8,107 nt of DNA from Candidatus Yanofskybacteria bacterium RIFCSPHIGHO2_01_FULL_39_8b. Lineage in GTDB: Bacteria; Patescibacteriota; Minisyncoccia; 2-02-FULL-40-12; GWA2-44-9. The notes beneath the pieces were generated by a model that did not search any database, was not told where the DNA came from, and saw only the letters and a program-made list of their open reading frames with translations. The DNA lies in the NCBI GenBank assembly GCA_001794015.1, contig MGIZ01000019.1, forward strand, positions 1 through 8,107. Direction: 5' to 3'. A program made the position numbers and the translations under genes. Below, in pieces: positions 1 to 5,584 of the stretch (position 1 is its first letter; each line of letters begins with the position of its first letter).

Positions 1-2
1 AT

Positions 3-887
3 AATAAAAATGAGGTAGATAATTTAGGACTGATTTCTCCAAAAAATATTAAAAAACTTAAGTTTAAACAACGGCTTGAGATAAAGCAATTAATAATGCC
101 CCGTTATTTCGGCGTATTTTTTAACCAAAACCAAAGTAAAATACTTTCCGAGAAGAACATCCGTTTAGCTCTGGCTTACGGAACTGATAAGGAATCCATT
201 GTCGAAACAATACTTGAGAGCCATGGGAAAATAATTCATTCGCCGATATTAACTTCATTTACAGGAGAAGAAAATGTTAAAAAATATGAATACAATAAAG
301 ATCTGGCGATTGAAACATTTCAAGCGGCGGGTTGGAATAAAAAAGATGAGGCCGGAATTCTAATGAAGGGCGAAGAAAAATTGACAATCAAACTTACAAC
401 TTCAACTTGGCCTGAACTGATTGAAGCCGCAAATGTCCTTAGGGAACAGTGGGAAGAACTAGGTGTCGATCTTCAAGTAGAAGCTCTCCCCACTCCCGAT
501 CTCCAGCAAGCGATAAAAGACCGCAATTATCAGATGCTTCTTTTTGGAGAAATAATCAATCTTGATCCTGATCCGTTTAGTTTGTGGCACTCATCCCAGA
601 AAAAAGATCCCGGCTTGAATCTGGCTCTTTATGACAACAAAACAGCCGATACACTTCTTGAGGATGCCAGAAAAATCTTAAATCCAATCGAAAGAAGTCA
701 AAAATATAACGATTTTCAGAAACTAGTGGCAGAAGACTTGCCGGCCCTATTTCTATATAGTCCTTATTACTTGTACGGCCAATCGAAAAATATCAAAGGG
801 TTCGAGAACAAAATTGTTGCCGTACCGTCAGGAAGATTCGCCAATATCCAAAATTGGTATATTGAAACGAAAAGAATCTGGAAATAA
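3..887 (+). CDS. ABC transporter substrate-binding protein, peptide/oligopeptide type (SBP_bac_5-like), 5' partial
   Basis: This is the C-terminal part of an extracytoplasmic solute-binding protein that would deliver peptides or a similar solute to an ABC permease. The frame is open to the left edge, with 31 codons before the first ATG at 96. That ATG is therefore an internal methionine, and the signal peptide and N-terminal lobe lie outside the window. Visible family features are the 'VRxAIxYAxDRExI'-like segment (here NIRLALAYGTDKESIV), followed by HGKIIHSPI. Next comes a lobe-closing region with WEELGVDLQVEALP, then the typical NLDPDPFSLWHSSQ stretch and a C-terminal LPALFLYSPYYLYG segment. 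These match the OppA/DppA/NikA family. The order of motifs and the clean TAA ending argue for an intact 3' end. No permease genes follow in the window, so the substrate is unknown. Peptide is only the usual default for this family. No terminator is evident after the stop. Confidence 0.88.
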   Translation, partial: NKNEVDNLGLISPKNIKKLKFKQRLEIKQLIMPRYFGVFFNQNQSKILSEKNIRLALAYGTDKESIVETILESHGKIIHSPILTSFTGEENVKKYEYNKDLAIETFQAAGWNKKDEAGILMKGEEKLTIKLTTSTWPELIEAANVLREQWEELGVDLQVEALPTPDLQQAIKDRNYQMLLFGEIINLDPDPFSLWHSSQKKDPGLNLALYDNKTADTLLEDARKILNPIERSQKYNDFQKLVAEDLPALFLYSPYYLYGQSKNIKGFENKIVAVPSGRFANIQNWYIETKRIWK

Positions 888-895
888 TACTGTTC

Positions 896-924
896 TTGTA
901 TTTTTTAAACGGCTGTGATATAAT
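896..924 (+). promoter_or_regulatory. Sigma70-type promoter, plus strand, with extended -10
   Basis: TTGTAT (896-901), a 17-base spacer and a perfect TATAAT (919-924) preceded by TGA, an extended -10 arrangement. Start expected near 931. No plus-strand gene follows closely. The transcript would run antisense to the terminator and 3' end of the 42-residue membrane protein gene and, if it continued, into tRNA-Leu and rnj. It could therefore serve the tRNA or rnj with a long leader, or make a short antisense RNA. A 4-bp hairpin followed by seven T (1016-1033) is a weak possible stop for it. The match to consensus is seen; the role is inferred. Confidence 0.6.
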
Positions 925-969
925 GTATTTAACATCGTAAGTATCTCAACGTCCTCAATTACTTAACTC

Positions 970-1002
970 TTTTAATAAAAACTCGCCCTGTTGTAGAGCG
1001 AG
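970..1002 (-). terminator. Intrinsic terminator of the 42-residue membrane protein gene
   Basis: On the minus strand the sequence forms an 8-bp stem (CTCGCTCT paired with AGGGCGAG, including one G-U pair) around the 5-base loop ACAAC, followed directly by TTTTTATT. The stem lies at 982-1002 and begins 15 bases after the TAA at 1018. The G-U pair becomes a C-A mismatch when read on the plus strand, and the T tract exists only on the minus side, so the direction is clear. Confidence 0.8.
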
Positions 1003-1017
1003 AGATGCTTCGACTAG

Positions 1018-1146
1018 TTATTCAACTTTTTTTAAATTTTTAGATTTTTTAGATATTGAACGTCTTGCTAACCTTATAGTAAAACCTAATACCACTAAGA
1101 AAAGGGCTGCCAATAAAGTTAGCGACCAATGTCCTACAAAATTCAT
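1018..1146 (-). CDS. Small single-span membrane protein, 42 residues, unknown function
   Basis: I do not recognise a family. The protein begins MNFVGHWSLTLLAAL. It has one hydrophobic helix at about residues 8-24, running through LTLLAALFLVVLGFTI, followed by a strongly basic tail (residues 25-40) with four Arg and Lys/Ser-rich repeats, ending KKVE. The topology by the positive-inside rule would be N-out, C-in. The gene is supported by a full set of signals. These are a TTGACT-17-TATTCT promoter at 1184-1212, the Shine-Dalgarno core GGGAG at 1153-1157 six bases before the ATG, and a hairpin-plus-T terminator right after the stop. It is monocistronic and divergent from tRNA-Leu, with a plus-strand promoter facing it from beyond its terminator. 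Small size, one hydrophobic helix, basic tail and convergent promoter resemble type I toxins, but also many harmless small membrane proteins and subunits. The gene call is fairly firm; the function is unknown. Confidence 0.72.
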   Translation of the reverse strand: MNFVGHWSLTLLAALFLVVLGFTIRLARRSISKKSKNLKKVE

Positions 1147-1152
1147 TTTTTA

Positions 1153-1157
1153 CTCCC
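1153..1157 (-). promoter_or_regulatory. Shine-Dalgarno site GGGAG
   Basis: On the minus strand, GGGAG is separated from the ATG at 1146 by the six bases TAAAAA. It fixes the start of the 42-residue gene. It stands out because rnj, dnaJ, the membrane gene and dnaK show no such site. Confidence 0.7.
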
Positions 1158-1183
1158 GTGATAAATGTTCTGATTCTGGAATT

Positions 1184-1212
1184 AGAATAATCAATAGTAA
1201 CATTATAGTCAA
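1184..1212 (-). promoter_or_regulatory. Sigma70-type promoter of the 42-residue membrane protein gene
   Basis: Read on the minus strand: TTGACT (1207-1212), 17-base spacer, TATTCT (1184-1189). Start expected near 1177, giving a leader of about 30 bases that carries the GGGAG site. The -35 box directly abuts the first base of tRNA-Leu (1213), so the two genes are packed back to back. Confidence 0.6.
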
Positions 1213-1296
1213 GCCCCCGTGGTGGAATTGGCAGACACGTACGCTTCAGGTGCGTATGGCCTCACGGCTGTACAGGTTCAAGTCCTGTCGGGGGCA
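1213..1296 (+). tRNA. tRNA-Leu (anticodon CAG)
   Basis: The acceptor arms GCCCCCG (1213-1219) and CGGGGGC (1289-1295) pair perfectly, with discriminator A at 1296. The anticodon stem TACGC/GCGTA encloses the 7-base loop TTCAGGT, with anticodon CAG at 1247-1249, which reads CUG leucine codons. The long variable arm near 1257-1270 marks the class II type expected for leucine. The T arm is ACAGG TTCAAGT CCTGT (1272-1288). The three bases after the discriminator are CTA, so the CCA end is not encoded and must be added by the CCA-adding enzyme. No intron is visible. No close upstream promoter is evident, so it may be cut from a longer transcript starting near 931. Confidence 0.95.
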
Positions 1297-1312
1297 CTAA
1301 AGCAAAATTAAA

Positions 1313-1416
1313 AATGTAAATCTCAAAGTTAAAAATTACAATGTAAAATAAAAAATTTAATTCCTTAATTACATTTTAAACTGTCATTTTCCATTTTGAG
1401 ATTTCAACTTTACATT
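1313..1416. repeat. AT-rich imperfect inverted repeat between tRNA-Leu and rnj
   Basis: The left part begins AATGTAAATCTCAAA (1313 on). The right part, read in reverse complement from 1416, begins AATGTAAAGTTGAAATCTCAAA. Shared words in the same order are AATGTAA, ATCTCAAA, AAAAT(T/G)ACA and TAAAAT, with small gaps. The two arms could form a long hairpin whose base is two bases from the rnj start codon. It replaces any recognisable ribosome binding site and may be a dispersed intergenic repeat. Confidence 0.6.
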
Positions 1417-1418
1417 AA

Positions 1419-3404
1419 ATGATAGGAAAAAAACCATCGTCCCAAATGAGACGACCCTTGCTTCATCAGGACGGACATTCGCCTCGCCATCAAAGTGGGC
1501 TTCAGCCTCGTGATGGCATAAGAAGTCCTCATACTCCTCAAAACCCCCATATCCGTCAGCTTGCCCATCCAGCAGGCCAACCGATGAACCAGGGTCCTCA
1601 TAATCCTGACAAAAAAGATATGAAAAAACTCCAACGTTCTCAGAGGGATCGCTGGATGAAACCGGTTGTTAGACGAGTTAAGGTTCTCCGGGAAACATTC
1701 CGGAAAGAACAGCAAAGAGAAACCGGCACAGAGATCGGCGGTCTTAAAATAGTCCATTTCGGAGGCCTTGGTGAAGTTGGCCGGAATATGTCAGCCGTCC
1801 AATATGATGACGAAATAATTCTTATTGATGCCGGCGTCAGATTCGGCGATGAGAAAATGCCAGGCATTGATTTTATAATCCCCAATGCCAGTTATCTTGA
1901 GGGCAGGGAACATATGGTCAAAGCCATGTTCTTCACTCATGGTCACATGGACCATGTCGGCGCGTTGCCTTTTGTTTTGGATAAAATCGGAGACCCCGAT
2001 TTTTATGCCGCTCCCCTAACCAGGGCGTTGCTTATGAAAAGAATGGATGAATTTAGAGATCGAGGACCGATAAACATAAACGTTATAAACCCAAGAGAAG
2101 AAATAAAAATATCAGACAAGCTTTCGGTTAAAGTTTTGAGAATAAACCATTCTATCCCCGATGACCTAGAAGTAATAATAAAAACCCCCATCGGTAATAT
2201 TGTTCATACCTCTGATTTTAAATTTGACGATACGCCGGTAAATGACAAACCGGCCGATATTGAAGAAATGGAGCGCATGACCCGCGAAGAAGGAGTGCTG
2301 GTTCTTATGTCTGATTCCACCGGGGCCGAAAAAGAAGGCCACTCTCTTTCAGAACAAGATATTACCGAAAACCTTGATCAGATAATGAGAGAATCAACCG
2401 GAATGTTGATATTGGGTACTTTTGCTTCCCTTATTAATCGTGTTCAGCAAATAATTACCATCGCCGAAAAGTACGGCAAAAAAGTTGTCTTTGACGGTTA
2501 TTCGATGAAAACGAATGTTGAGATATGTAAAAAGCTCGGTTATTTAAAAATGGCCCGCGACACCCAGATATTAATGGATGAAATAGACAATTATCCGCGG
2601 AATAAAGTAATTGCTGTTGTTACCGGCGCCCAGGGAGAGGGCAATGCCGTTTTAATGCGAATTGCTAACGGCGAGCATAAATACATAAATATATTAAAGA
2701 ACGATACCATCGTATTTTCTTCATCCGTAATTCCGGGAAATGAAAAAGACGTCCAGTTCCTGAAAGATCAGCTTTATCGAAATGGGGCTAAGGTTTTAAA
2801 TTATCAAATGTTGGATGTCCATGCCGGAGGACACGGTAATAAAGAAGATTTGCGTCGAATGCTCCAGCTCATGAAACCGAAGTTTTTCTTTCCCATCCAC
2901 GGGCAATACTCAATGATGGTTAATCATGGAATGATGGCCCAAGAAGAAGGAGTAGTTCGGGAAAATATAATTCTTGCCGATAATGGTTCCATCACCCACA
3001 TTGAGAAAGATAAGTGGTGGTTTGACCGTGAAAAAGCTCCGGCGGATTATGTTTTTGTTGACGGACTTGGCGTCGGTGATATCGGAAATGTGGTTTTACG
3101 GGACAGGCAAATTTTAGCCGAGGATGGAATGTTCGTGGTTATTGCCCTTGTTCAGCATACTACCCAGGGCCACAGACTTATGGCCAGTCCGGATATTATT
3201 TCCAGGGGCTTTATTTATCTAAAAGAAAACAAGGAAATGCTGATGTATGTTCGTAAAAAAATACGTCAAATCGTCGAAAACCAAAGAATGTATGAACCGA
3301 ACTTTGCCTATCTTAAAGACCAACTCCGCAACCAGATTGGACTGTTTCTCTTCCAGAAGACGCAAAGACGTCCTATGATTTTACCTGTTGTTATAGAAGT
3401 GTAA
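1419..3404 (+). CDS. rnj: Ribonuclease J with long N-terminal extension
   Basis: RNase J is a two-zinc metallo-beta-lactamase/beta-CASP ribonuclease (5'-3' exonuclease and endonuclease) for mRNA decay and RNA maturation in the cytoplasm. The 661 residues compare with about 555 in the usual enzyme; the surplus is an N-terminal tail of about 105 residues rich in His, Pro, Gln and Arg, becoming Lys/Arg-rich at 64-95. The catalytic core starts at GLKIVHFGGLGEVGRNM. Zinc ligands are visible in HGHMDH (174-179), H244, D266 in HTSDF, and H494 in FPIHGQ. The beta-CASP part shows SDSTGAEKEG, GTFASLINRVQQ and VIPGNEKDV. The loop usually written HVSGH reads HAGGH here. The C-terminal domain has VDGLGVGDIGNVVLRDR and SPDIISRGFIYLKE. 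The ATG at 1419 has no Shine-Dalgarno site and abuts an inverted repeat. Later in-frame ATGs at 1446, 1584 and 1620 are alternatives, so the exact tail length is uncertain. It is convergent with the chaperone cluster. Confidence 0.95.
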   Translation: MIGKKPSSQMRRPLLHQDGHSPRHQSGLQPRDGIRSPHTPQNPHIRQLAHPAGQPMNQGPHNPDKKDMKKLQRSQRDRWMKPVVRRVKVLRETFRKEQQRETGTEIGGLKIVHFGGLGEVGRNMSAVQYDDEIILIDAGVRFGDEKMPGIDFIIPNASYLEGREHMVKAMFFTHGHMDHVGALPFVLDKIGDPDFYAAPLTRALLMKRMDEFRDRGPININVINPREEIKISDKLSVKVLRINHSIPDDLEVIIKTPIGNIVHTSDFKFDDTPVNDKPADIEEMERMTREEGVLVLMSDSTGAEKEGHSLSEQDITENLDQIMRESTGMLILGTFASLINRVQQIITIAEKYGKKVVFDGYSMKTNVEICKKLGYLKMARDTQILMDEIDNYPRNKVIAVVTGAQGEGNAVLMRIANGEHKYINILKNDTIVFSSSVIPGNEKDVQFLKDQLYRNGAKVLNYQMLDVHAGGHGNKEDLRRMLQLMKPKFFFPIHGQYSMMVNHGMMAQEEGVVRENIILADNGSITHIEKDKWWFDREKAPADYVFVDGLGVGDIGNVVLRDRQILAEDGMFVVIALVQHTTQGHRLMASPDIISRGFIYLKENKEMLMYVRKKIRQIVENQRMYEPNFAYLKDQLRNQIGLFLFQKTQRRPMILPVVIEV

Positions 3405-3405
3405 A

Positions 3406-3622
3406 ACACTTTGTATTTATCTTCGATGGCAAAATAGAACTCTAACTCTATGGGTATTCTATTTGACGTGGCTGGAACATGTCCTTTCTGGTGTCTGTAC
3501 AATCTTTCTTTAATATCATCGTACAGTCACAACATAAAAACCATCTTTGTGGCAGGGAGAGACCAACTTTTGAGCCCTTGAAGGGTTCGGAAAAGTCTCC
3601 AAATAGATACATATACAGTCAT
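3406..3622 (-). pseudogene. Relic of a GIY-YIG endonuclease gene
   Basis: Minus-strand codons from about 3522 to 3406 read DDIKERLYRHQKGHVPATSN, then RIPIELEFYFAIEDKYKVF. This matches the core of small GIY-YIG domain proteins (usual pattern '..DLKxRLxxHxxGxVPATxxRxPxELxFYxAxxDKYKAxxFEKYLKSGSGRAF'). Upstream, K-D-G-F-Y-V (the strand that normally precedes 'G.T.DL') lies one base out of frame, so a frameshift is present. Further upstream an ATG at 3622 starts MTVYVSI, resembling the usual 'MYYVYIL' start. A 45-bp palindromic element sits between the two pieces. The 3' end stops at KYKVF, where the rnj stop codon begins, so the FEKYLKSGSGRAF part and the C-terminus are gone. Three kinds of damage (3' truncation, frameshift, insertion) make it a dead gene. 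The core similarity comes from remembered family patterns, not a search. Confidence 0.65.
3556..3600. repeat. 45-bp palindromic element inside the GIY-YIG relic
   Basis: On the plus strand it starts GGAGAGACCAACTTTTGAGC and ends TTCGGAAAAGTCTCC, with CCCTTGAAGGG at the centre. The halves match as GGAGA/TCTCC, CTTTT/AAAAG and CCCTT/AAGGG, with a 6-base surplus (GACCAA) in the left half. It lies between the MTVYVSI and KDGFYV pieces of the relic, so it seems to have entered the gene after the N-terminal strand. An inverted partial copy lies at 3708-3734. Confidence 0.6.
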
Positions 3623-3707
3623 ATATTGAGACAAATGATGCCTATTCATTACTGATTACCTATCTTCCGATCCATAAATCTCGAGAACTATGAAAACCGG
3701 CATTTAA

Positions 3708-3734
3708 GAGACTTTTCCAAGCCCTTTCGGACTC
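3708..3734. repeat. Inverted partial copy of the 3572-3599 half-element
   Basis: GAGACTTTTCCAAGCCCTTT and the seven bases after it, read in reverse complement, match 3572-3599 at 22 of 28 aligned columns, with the 11 bases GGAAAAGTCTC identical. The two copies face each other across about 108 bases. They may be two insertions of one element family or the arms of a small element or structured RNA. The 108 bases between them show no gene, only the start of the GIY-YIG relic. Confidence 0.6.
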
Positions 3735-3761
3735 GGTTATATTAAGAACTATTATATCTAA

Positions 3762-3790
3762 AGTATATCATACTACTATCGTATTGTCAA
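3762..3790 (-). promoter_or_regulatory. Near-consensus sigma70 promoter, minus strand, overlapping the dnaJ 3' end
   Basis: Read on the minus strand: perfect TTGACA (3785-3790), 17-base spacer, TATACT (3762-3767) preceded by TGA (extended -10). The expected start is near 3755. The -35 box lies inside the last codons of dnaJ (QLTI). The transcript would cross the inverted repeats and the GIY-YIG relic and run antisense to the 3' end of rnj. It was probably the promoter of the nuclease gene, or it serves a non-coding RNA. Confidence 0.6.
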
Positions 3791-4582
3791 CTGGATCACC
3801 AGATCACCGAAAGGTTGACCTTCTTTACCGGCATTACCGCCTTTTGGAATAACGATAGTATAACCACGGTCGAGATCTTCAGGAATACGTATTTCAATCT
3901 TTTTATTGGCTTTCATTCGTCCGGAACCAGAACAAATATGACATTCTTTTTCCGGCATTCGTCTTTTGCCTTTGCATTTCGGGCAGACACCAATTCTGGT
4001 AAAAACTCCGAAAGCGCTCCGGCTGGTTTGTCTAACTTGGCCGGTTCCTCCACAGTTTCCGCAATTGATTATTTTATAACCCTTCTCCGCGCCATTGCCC
4101 CCACAATCATCACATTTATCTAAAATATTATATTCAAAAATTTTTGTCGTCCCAAGGTCTTTTTTACTTACCCGAGCTTCCATATAAATATCCTCTCCTT
4201 TACGGGATTCCTCCTGATAACTTGGCCGGGCATATCCCCCGCCGCCCATCATATCTGAAAAAGCTTCAAAAATATCTTCAAACCCGCCACCACGTCCACC
4301 ACCCCTGAATCCACCAAAAATATCAGAGAAATCGGCATATTCACCCCCGCCTTGTCCGCCCTGAAATCCGTCATTATAGGCATAACCAAAATTATCATAA
4401 CTTTCACGCTTTTTCGAATCAGATAAAACCTGGTAGGCTTCATTTACCTCCTTGAATTTTTCCTCGTTCCCGCCTTGCTTATCGGGATGATATTGATGAG
4501 CCATTTTGCGATAGGCTTTCTTGATATCATCAGGCGAAGCGGTCCGAGAAACGCCTAAGGTTGTGTAATAATCTTTATTCAA
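3776..4582 (-). CDS. dnaJ: Chaperone DnaJ (Hsp40), short form lacking the C-terminal half of the substrate-binding region
   Basis: Co-chaperone that stimulates DnaK ATPase and hands over unfolded clients. I chose the TTG at 4582, giving NKDYYTTLGVSR at the N-terminus and putting the HPD motif at residues 32-34, as in classical DnaJ (33-35). A TTG at 4618 would add 12 residues (280 total), but these are translated intergenic repeat. Domains: J domain about 3-66; Gly/Phe-rich region with GGQGGGEYADFSDIFGGF and repeated GGG to about 125; start of CTD I (VSKKDLGTTKIFEYNI); zinc region from about 157 with CDDCGGNG, CGNCGGTG, CPKCKGKR (last Gly lost) and CHICSGSG; then the end of CTD I, closing at GDLVIQLTIR. 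Classical DnaJ is about 370 residues. CTD II and the dimerisation segment are missing, and no reading frame downstream of the TAG at 3776-3778 restores them. It may be a functional short form or a truncation. Last gene of the cluster. Confidence 0.9.
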   Translation of the reverse strand: MNKDYYTTLGVSRTASPDDIKKAYRKMAHQYHPDKQGGNEEKFKEVNEAYQVLSDSKKRESYDNFGYAYNDGFQGGQGGGEYADFSDIFGGFRGGGRGGGFEDIFEAFSDMMGGGGYARPSYQEESRKGEDIYMEARVSKKDLGTTKIFEYNILDKCDDCGGNGAEKGYKIINCGNCGGTGQVRQTSRSAFGVFTRIGVCPKCKGKRRMPEKECHICSGSGRMKANKKIEIRIPEDLDRGYTIVIPKGGNAGKEGQPFGDLVIQLTIR

Positions 4583-4584
4583 GA

Positions 4585-4695
4585 AATTATCAATTTTCAA
4601 TTTATAATTTTCAATCAATGTTTCAATGTTTTAACTTCCAAACTATTTGAAAATTAAGTCATTGAAAATTCAATGAAAATTGAGAATTGATAATT
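4585..4695. repeat. AT-rich imperfect inverted repeat at the dnaJ start
   Basis: The left arm 4585-4620 starts AATTATCAATTTTCAATTT. The right arm 4660-4695, in reverse complement, starts AATTATCAATTCTCAATTTT. The repeated words are TTGAAAATT and its complement. The hairpin base is two bases from the proposed dnaJ TTG start (4582) and takes in the alternative TTG (4618). It covers the whole spacer between the membrane gene and dnaJ apart from five bases. No Shine-Dalgarno site is visible. Confidence 0.6.
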
Positions 4696-4700
4696 GAAAA

Positions 4701-5501
4701 TTATATCACTATCACTTCCGCCTTAACATCTCTCTCGACAATAGTAAAAAATTTAATCTTTCTAAATATCCAGAAAATAAACATACCCAGAAAAGCGCTT
4801 AATAATACGAATATCCAGCCGACGCTCCATAATACCAGAAACAAACCAAATGCCAATGCTGGCGGAACATATTGGAAATAAGGCCGAAGAAAAGAATTAA
4901 TCCGGCTAACTATTTCTCTAGCGGCTTGATTTAGAACAAGTTCTTTCTGTTCCTGGCTTGCTTCATTTAATTGAGCCTCTACTGCTTGCTCAACTATTGT
5001 TTTAACAAATATTTCACTTGAAGAAGGTAGTTGTTTAATATTTTTAAATTCCTCAATAGCCGGACTCTGATAAGCGGCAAAAGACATAAGAATAAAGAAT
5101 GCAACAATAAAATTAGCCAAGCCCTTCTTAATCAATAGTCGAGAATTCATCTTTATTCTTTCTTTAACTTCACCAACCATTATATCTTGGGCATGATAAA
5201 AAAGCATAACAGCCATAAAAACACCGGCTAAATTTAAATTGCTGACTCCAAATAAAACTAAATAAAGAATGCCGATAACCAGACTGAATCCAATACTCCA
5301 AAGACGATTTTGGAAAATAATAAATCCAACGGATAAAAGCGACATAAGGATTATAAAAAGAATTGCCAGAACAATTAGATTAGCCGAGATTTGCACTTCA
5401 AATAATGATCCTTCCAACCAAGTCTGCACACTCGCCCACATCCAAAAGCTGGTAACCGCAACGAACCCGCACCACAATATAAATTTATTTCGTTTGGACA
5501 C
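4701..5501 (-). CDS. Uncharacterised multi-pass membrane protein between dnaK and dnaJ
   Basis: 266 residues, not recognised. Hydrophobic segments lie at about 7-25, 39-63, 67-87, 90-104, 127-145 and 212-247, the last long enough for two helices. That makes six or seven spans. Between 146 and 205 lies a hydrophilic, helix-prone stretch with many Glu and Gln (TIVEQAVEAQLNEASQEQKE), probably a soluble domain on one face. A short basic loop, VKERIKMNSRLLIKK, sits at 112-126. The C-terminus is charged, then hydrophobic (VERDVKAEVIVI). Length and frame look intact. The start is GTG at 5501, with no good Shine-Dalgarno site and an AT-rich inverted repeat one base upstream. It sits between dnaK and dnaJ on the same strand, with spacers of 83 and 118 bases (the second counted to the TTG at 4582), so co-transcription is likely. 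A role in membrane protein quality control would fit the position but is only a guess. Confidence 0.8.
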   Translation of the reverse strand: MSKRNKFILWCGFVAVTSFWMWASVQTWLEGSLFEVQISANLIVLAILFIILMSLLSVGFIIFQNRLWSIGFSLVIGILYLVLFGVSNLNLAGVFMAVMLFYHAQDIMVGEVKERIKMNSRLLIKKGLANFIVAFFILMSFAAYQSPAIEEFKNIKQLPSSSEIFVKTIVEQAVEAQLNEASQEQKELVLNQAAREIVSRINSFLRPYFQYVPPALAFGLFLVLWSVGWIFVLLSAFLGMFIFWIFRKIKFFTIVERDVKAEVIVI

Positions 5502-5502
5502 G

Positions 5503-5539
5503 CTTCAAATTAAAAATTAAAAATTTAAAATTTTTCAAG
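5503..5539. repeat. AT-rich inverted repeat upstream of the membrane protein gene
   Basis: The segment starts CTTCAAATTAAAAATT and ends TTTAAAATTTTTCAAG, and the ends pair imperfectly. On the minus strand an 8-base pair of arms, AAATTTTT and AAAAATTT, overlaps its upstream side. The base of the structure is one base from the GTG start at 5501. It is short and of low complexity, so some pairing is expected by chance. Confidence 0.4.
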
Positions 5540-5560
5540 TGACAAAAATTTACGACGTAC

Positions 5561-5576
5561 CCTTAATGGGTTAAGG
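5561..5576 (-). terminator. Possible weak hairpin after dnaK
   Basis: CCTTAA-CCCA-TTAAGG on the minus strand forms a perfect 6-bp stem with a 4-base loop, starting 8 bases after the dnaK stop. The T run (TTTTT) comes only about 13 bases after the stem, too far for a classical intrinsic terminator. It may be an mRNA-stabilising hairpin between dnaK and the membrane gene. Confidence 0.3.
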
Positions 5577-5584
5577 TCGAGAGC

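Noticed and set aside
1195..1212. Plus-strand promoter immediately before tRNA-Leu (TATAGT at 1204-1209)
   Set aside because: A -10 box here would start transcription inside the tRNA, and no -35 fits. The bases are better explained by the minus-strand TTGACT.
1410..1885. Two minus-strand open frames over the start of rnj
   Set aside because: They are complements of rnj codons with no ribosome site and no recognisable motif; the RNase J frame is certain from about 1735 onward.
3308..3404. Minus-strand frame continuing from the GIY-YIG relic into rnj
   Set aside because: Only the part upstream of 3405 resembles a protein family. The rest is antisense to the RNase J C-terminus, so I ended the relic at the junction.
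3432..3464. AAATAGAA/TTCTATTT inverted repeat as rnj terminator
   Set aside because: Arms of eight AT-rich bases, a 17-base loop and no T tract after it. It lies within the relic of another gene.
3556..3755. Known RNAs (RNase P, tmRNA, SRP RNA, 6S RNA) for the minus-strand segment
   Set aside because: I could not find the conserved cores (RNase P GAGGAAAGTC, tmRNA ends, SRP tip loop) and the inner part does not fold into a convincing 6S bubble by eye.
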